Assembly (NCBI RefSeq): GCF_014897315.1
Contig: NZ_JABUYL010000003.1
Coordinates: forward strand, 62,001-126,000
DNA length: 64,000 bases
Direction of reading: 5' to 3'
From: Proteus sp. FME41
GTDB lineage: Bacteria; Pseudomonadota; Gammaproteobacteria; Enterobacterales; Enterobacteriaceae
Translations under genes and position numbers: made by a program
The notes under the pieces: generated by a model
The model's database searches: none
Told to the model about the DNA's origin: nothing
What the model saw: the letters and a program-made list of their open reading frames with translations, nothing else
Shown: one piece after another, positions 61,413 through 64,000 of the stretch
Position numbering within the stretch: position 1 is the stretch's first letter
Layout of the letters: each line of letters opens with the position of its first letter

Positions 61413-61441
61413 GAATGCGCTGTTAATTCAGCGCATTTTTT
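61413..61441. terminator. terminator between convergent yajR and yajQ
   Basis: AATGCGCTG / CAGCGCATT with loop TTAATT and TTTTT on the + strand. It can also serve yajQ from the other side, with a weaker T run. Confidence 0.9.
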
Positions 61442-61461
61442 ATGACTTAAATAATAAATGA

Positions 61462-61953
61462 TCAGTCACGGAAGTTGTTAAACTGGAAAGGTTGCCCTAA
61501 ATCATTTTCTCTGACTAATTTCATCACTGCTTGTAAGTCGTCACGAGATTTTCCTGTAACACGAACTTGTTCACCTTGAATTTGAGCTTGAACTTTTAAT
61601 TTACTGTCTTTGATCAGCTTAACAATTTTCTTTGCTAATGCGGTATCAATACCTTGCTTTAAAGTGGCATCTACGCTGTACATTTTTCCGCTGTGAGTCA
61701 TCTCTTCAGGGATATTTAATACTGCACCATCAATCCCTCTTTTTGCCATTTTCTCACGCAGAATATCTAATAATTGTTGAACCTGAAATTCAGAGATACT
61801 GGTTGTTTTCACTGACTCTGCTTTTTCGTTTAATTCAAAGCTTGCTTCAACGTTGCGAAAATCCCAACGAGTAGTCAGTTCACGTTGTGCATTTTCCACC
61901 GCATTACGCACTTCATGTAAGTCAACTTCAGATACGATATCAAAAGATGGCAT
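61462..61953 (-). CDS. yajQ: YajQ family nucleotide-binding protein
   Basis: A 163-residue protein, the E. coli length, with two ferredoxin-like halves: [35 protein letters not shown], and [20 protein letters not shown]. Homologues in plant pathogens bind cyclic di-GMP; the enterobacterial role is not settled. ATG 61953 has AGGAAG upstream. A longer frame start at 61980 is not conserved. Confidence 0.95.
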   Translation of the reverse strand: MPSFDIVSEVDLHEVRNAVENAQRELTTRWDFRNVEASFELNEKAESVKTTSISEFQVQQLLDILREKMAKRGIDGAVLNIPEEMTHSGKMYSVDATLKQGIDTALAKKIVKLIKDSKLKVQAQIQGEQVRVTGKSRDDLQAVMKLVRENDLGQPFQFNNFRD

Positions 61954-62167
61954 TCTTTCTTCCTCAATAAATAAATACAACCCAAATAATAGCTTCTTTT
62001 AGGGTTGTAAAAAAGCATTGCACATTCAATAGCAAATTTATACTTATGGTAAAGAGTAAACATACTTTAAACAGAGCAGTAGAATCAATGTTATAATTTT
62101 AGCAAGATAGTCTAATGACAGTAAGTAACCGCCTTACTCTATTACGCATTTCAAAAGAAGAGGCACA

Positions 62168-63085
62168 ATGAAAATTACCGTTTTAGGATGTGGTTCAATA
62201 GGTAAACTTTGGGTTGCAGCATTAACACTTCAGTCCCATGAAGTACAAGGCTGGCTCAGAGTGCCCCAACCTTTTTTAGATGTGAGTGTCGATAATATTA
62301 ATGGTGCACCTTTCTATCAGCGCATCATTGCCAATCAACTTGAATGGCTAAAACAGAGTGAATTACTTATTGTTTGCTTAAAATCTTGGCAAGTTTCAGA
62401 TGCCGTTAATGCTCTATTACCCTATCTTTCGGCACAATGCCCTATCTTATTAATTCATAATGGCATGGGTACCGCGGATGAATTAACCGCCACACATCAT
62501 ACTATAAGGCCCATTTTACAGGGTATTATTACTCATGGTGCTTACCAACAAGGCCAAGATGTTATTCATACAGCAACAGGAATGACGCATCTAGGGCCAT
62601 TAAATAGTGCAGCTCGAGAATACCGCTTTTTAGCAGAAACTCTACATCAAGCATTACCTGATGTGGCTTGGCATAATGATATCCATACCATTAGTTGGCT
62701 AAAATTAGCTGTTAATTGTGTTATTAACCCATTAACGGTTTATTACCAATGTCGTAATGGAGATTTGTTGCGATATCCTGAGCATATTCACAAAATCTGT
62801 GATGAAGTTTATCAAGTAATGGAACGTGAAGGTGTTGTACCCACTTCAAAAACTCACCTTTATGGCTATATTATTGATACTATAGAACAAACAGCAAATA
62901 ATTATTCATCTATGTATCAAGATATAAAATATCAACGCCATACAGAGATTGACTATATTACAGGTTATTTATTACGTCGGGCGTCAGCGCAAGGCCTTGT
63001 CTTACCCGAAAATAACCACCTTTTTCAATTTATCAAACAACAGGAAGGCAATTATGACCATATCAGCGATCATCTGCCTAGCTAA
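62168..63085 (+). CDS. panE: 2-dehydropantoate 2-reductase
   Basis: Reduces ketopantoate to pantoate with NADPH in pantothenate and CoA synthesis. The 305-residue protein has the Rossmann loop [10 protein letters not shown] (7-16), the conserved Lys in [15 protein letters not shown] and the C-terminal [12 protein letters not shown] with the substrate-binding Glu/Asp. E. coli PanE has 303 residues. The end overlaps yajL by 32 bases. Order yajQ-panE-yajL is as in E. coli. Confidence 0.96.
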   Translation: MKITVLGCGSIGKLWVAALTLQSHEVQGWLRVPQPFLDVSVDNINGAPFYQRIIANQLEWLKQSELLIVCLKSWQVSDAVNALLPYLSAQCPILLIHNGMGTADELTATHHTIRPILQGIITHGAYQQGQDVIHTATGMTHLGPLNSAAREYRFLAETLHQALPDVAWHNDIHTISWLKLAVNCVINPLTVYYQCRNGDLLRYPEHIHKICDEVYQVMEREGVVPTSKTHLYGYIIDTIEQTANNYSSMYQDIKYQRHTEIDYITGYLLRRASAQGLVLPENNHLFQFIKQQEGNYDHISDHLPS

Positions 63086-63671
63086 TGGAAGTGAAGAAAC
63101 CGAAGTTGTGACTACAGTCGATTTATTAGTCAGAGCGGGTATTCATGTTGTACTTGCAAGTGCGGAGGATGACGTTGATGATCTTGTCATTACCTGCTCA
63201 CGAGGCATAAAGCTTGTGGCAGATGCCCCTTTAGTTCGTGTTGTTGATCATCACTATGACGTTATTATTCTACCCGGTGGATTACAAGGTACTGAAACAT
63301 TAAGAGATAGCCCTTTAGTGGTCGAGAAAGTACGTCGCATGCACAGTGAAAATAAACTTGTGGCTGCAATTTGTGCTGCTCCTGCAATCATTCTCGAAAC
63401 TCATAATATTTTCCCAATTGGGAATATGACAGGCTTCCCTGCATTAAAAGAGAAAATATCACCCAAAAAATGGGTCGATTATCGTGTCTATTATGATGAA
63501 AGAGTTAATTTAATTACTAGCCAAGCACCTGCAACATCTATCGATTTTGCACTAAAAATTATCGAGCGCTTAAAAGGCAAAGAAGTCGCTGCCGATGTTG
63601 CCAAACAACTTGTATTACCACCCGGCATTTATAATTACCAAGATGAATTTACAGGCTTTGGGGATAAGTAA
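63054..63671 (+). CDS. yajL: DJ-1/PfpI family protein YajL
   Basis: A chaperone or protein deglycase-type member of the DJ-1 superfamily. The 205-residue protein has the nucleophile elbow AAICAAPAI with the reactive Cys, the supporting Glu in [13 protein letters not shown], and [17 protein letters not shown] chose ATG 63054 (AGGAAGG upstream, [13 protein letters not shown]). A tail of about nine residues after YNYQ is absent from E. coli YajL (196 residues). Confidence 0.95.
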   Translation: MTISAIICLANGSEETEVVTTVDLLVRAGIHVVLASAEDDVDDLVITCSRGIKLVADAPLVRVVDHHYDVIILPGGLQGTETLRDSPLVVEKVRRMHSENKLVAAICAAPAIILETHNIFPIGNMTGFPALKEKISPKKWVDYRVYYDERVNLITSQAPATSIDFALKIIERLKGKEVAADVAKQLVLPPGIYNYQDEFTGFGDK

Positions 63672-63680
63672 GTAGATAGT

Positions 63681-63723
63681 TAGAACCGCAAATATATAAT
63701 ATTATTAAAGCGGTTCTATTTTT
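63681..63723 (+). terminator. intrinsic terminator of panE-yajL
   Basis: TAGAACCGC / GCGGTTCTA, a 9-base perfect stem with a 20-base AT-rich loop, followed by TTTTTATTT. Confidence 0.8.
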
Positions 63724-63860
63724 ATTTCAGATATTCTTTATATTTAGACTATTTTAGTCTGCTAATATTATTAAAAACAAACTTAGTTACTCAATGTAAT
63801 ATACATTTCTTCGTATTAGATAATAATTTCTAGCTTAAGAGCCAACATACGCCCTTGGCT

Positions 63861-63974
63861 CTATAAATATGAAGCATTTTGTAAAAAATGTGGGCTCGCG
63901 CAAGCACCATGATGATGGTCAAGCAATAAGAGAAAAGTAATCATCTGGAGAATGGCAGCGACATTCCCCAACAT
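63861..63974 (-). CDS. possible small peptide with Leu and His runs
   Basis: A 37-codon minus-strand frame: MLGNVAAILQMITFLLLLDH, then HHGACASPHFLQNASYL. An internal ATG at 63944 would give 27 residues. It has four Leu in a row followed by Asp and three His, as in amino-acid-sensing leader peptides, and its stop lies in a hairpin. A TATACA element is upstream. There is no strong ribosome site, no T run after the hairpin, and no suitable gene downstream on this strand within the window, so this is a candidate only. Confidence 0.2.
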   Translation of the reverse strand: MLGNVAAILQMITFLLLLDHHHGACASPHFLQNASYL

Positions 63975-64000
63975 AAAAGTTGTATAATTAAAAAAGCCAC

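Larger units (their letters stand above)
63672..64000. other. right-edge intergenic region
   Basis: Contains the yajL terminator, an AT-rich stretch, and near the edge a short minus-strand frame with a hairpin over its stop (63838-63863, AGAGCCAA / TTGGCTCT). The gene that might own this end lies beyond the window. Confidence 0.5.

Overview
The window is an AT-rich enterobacterial chromosome segment. The proteins closely resemble those of Escherichia coli, but base composition, codon use and gene content point to Proteus or a near relative in the Morganellaceae. That assignment is an inference, since no rRNA lies in the window. I see no tRNA or rRNA gene, insertion sequence, prophage or CRISPR array. 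One structural RNA is present, the 4.5S SRP RNA (ffs).

Layout. (1) 1-5374: a gene cut by the left edge, then pepT-dcuC (peptidase T and a C4-dicarboxylate carrier, overlapping by 4 bases), and a stand-alone cyuA (cysteine desulfidase). (2) 5554-8982, minus: btsT-yjiX-yjiA, a pyruvate importer operon preceded by a matched pair of BtsR-type boxes and a CRP-like site. (3) 9319-14737, minus: a four-gene block read VWA protein, PP2C phosphatase, atypical protein kinase, and a large membrane protein with two TonB-C-like domains. The first three match the little-studied yegL-yegK-yegI genes of E. coli. The fourth is, to my knowledge, not part of that set and is the most interesting item here. (4) 14981-28650: recR, ybaB, dnaX, apt, priC, rsmS, mscK, ychN, acrR and divergent acrAB. 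(5) 29279-38368: tomB-hha, ffs, tesB, amtB and glnK (with a sigma-54 promoter and NtrC site), mdlAB, decR and queC. (6) 38474-49490, minus: fadM, ybaV and the protein quality control block ppiD, hupB, lon, clpX, clpP, tig, then bolA. (7) 49831-63671: yajG, ampG, then dbpA and a Tsx-like porin that are extra relative to E. coli, the cytochrome bo3 operon cyoABCDE, yajR, yajQ, panE and yajL.

From recR to yajL the order follows the E. coli K-12 9.5-11 minute region with few changes, so most of the window is conserved core genome. The novelty lies mainly left of recR, in the kinase/phosphatase/VWA/TonB-C block and in rearranged neighbourhoods (cyuA without cyuP, pepT joined to dcuC), and in small insertions (ychN, dbpA, the Tsx-like gene). 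Functional themes are nitrogen (amtB-glnK), pyruvate and cysteine use (btsT, cyuA, decR), drug efflux (acrRAB, mdlAB), proteolysis and folding (lon, clpXP, tig, ppiD) and aerobic respiration (cyo).
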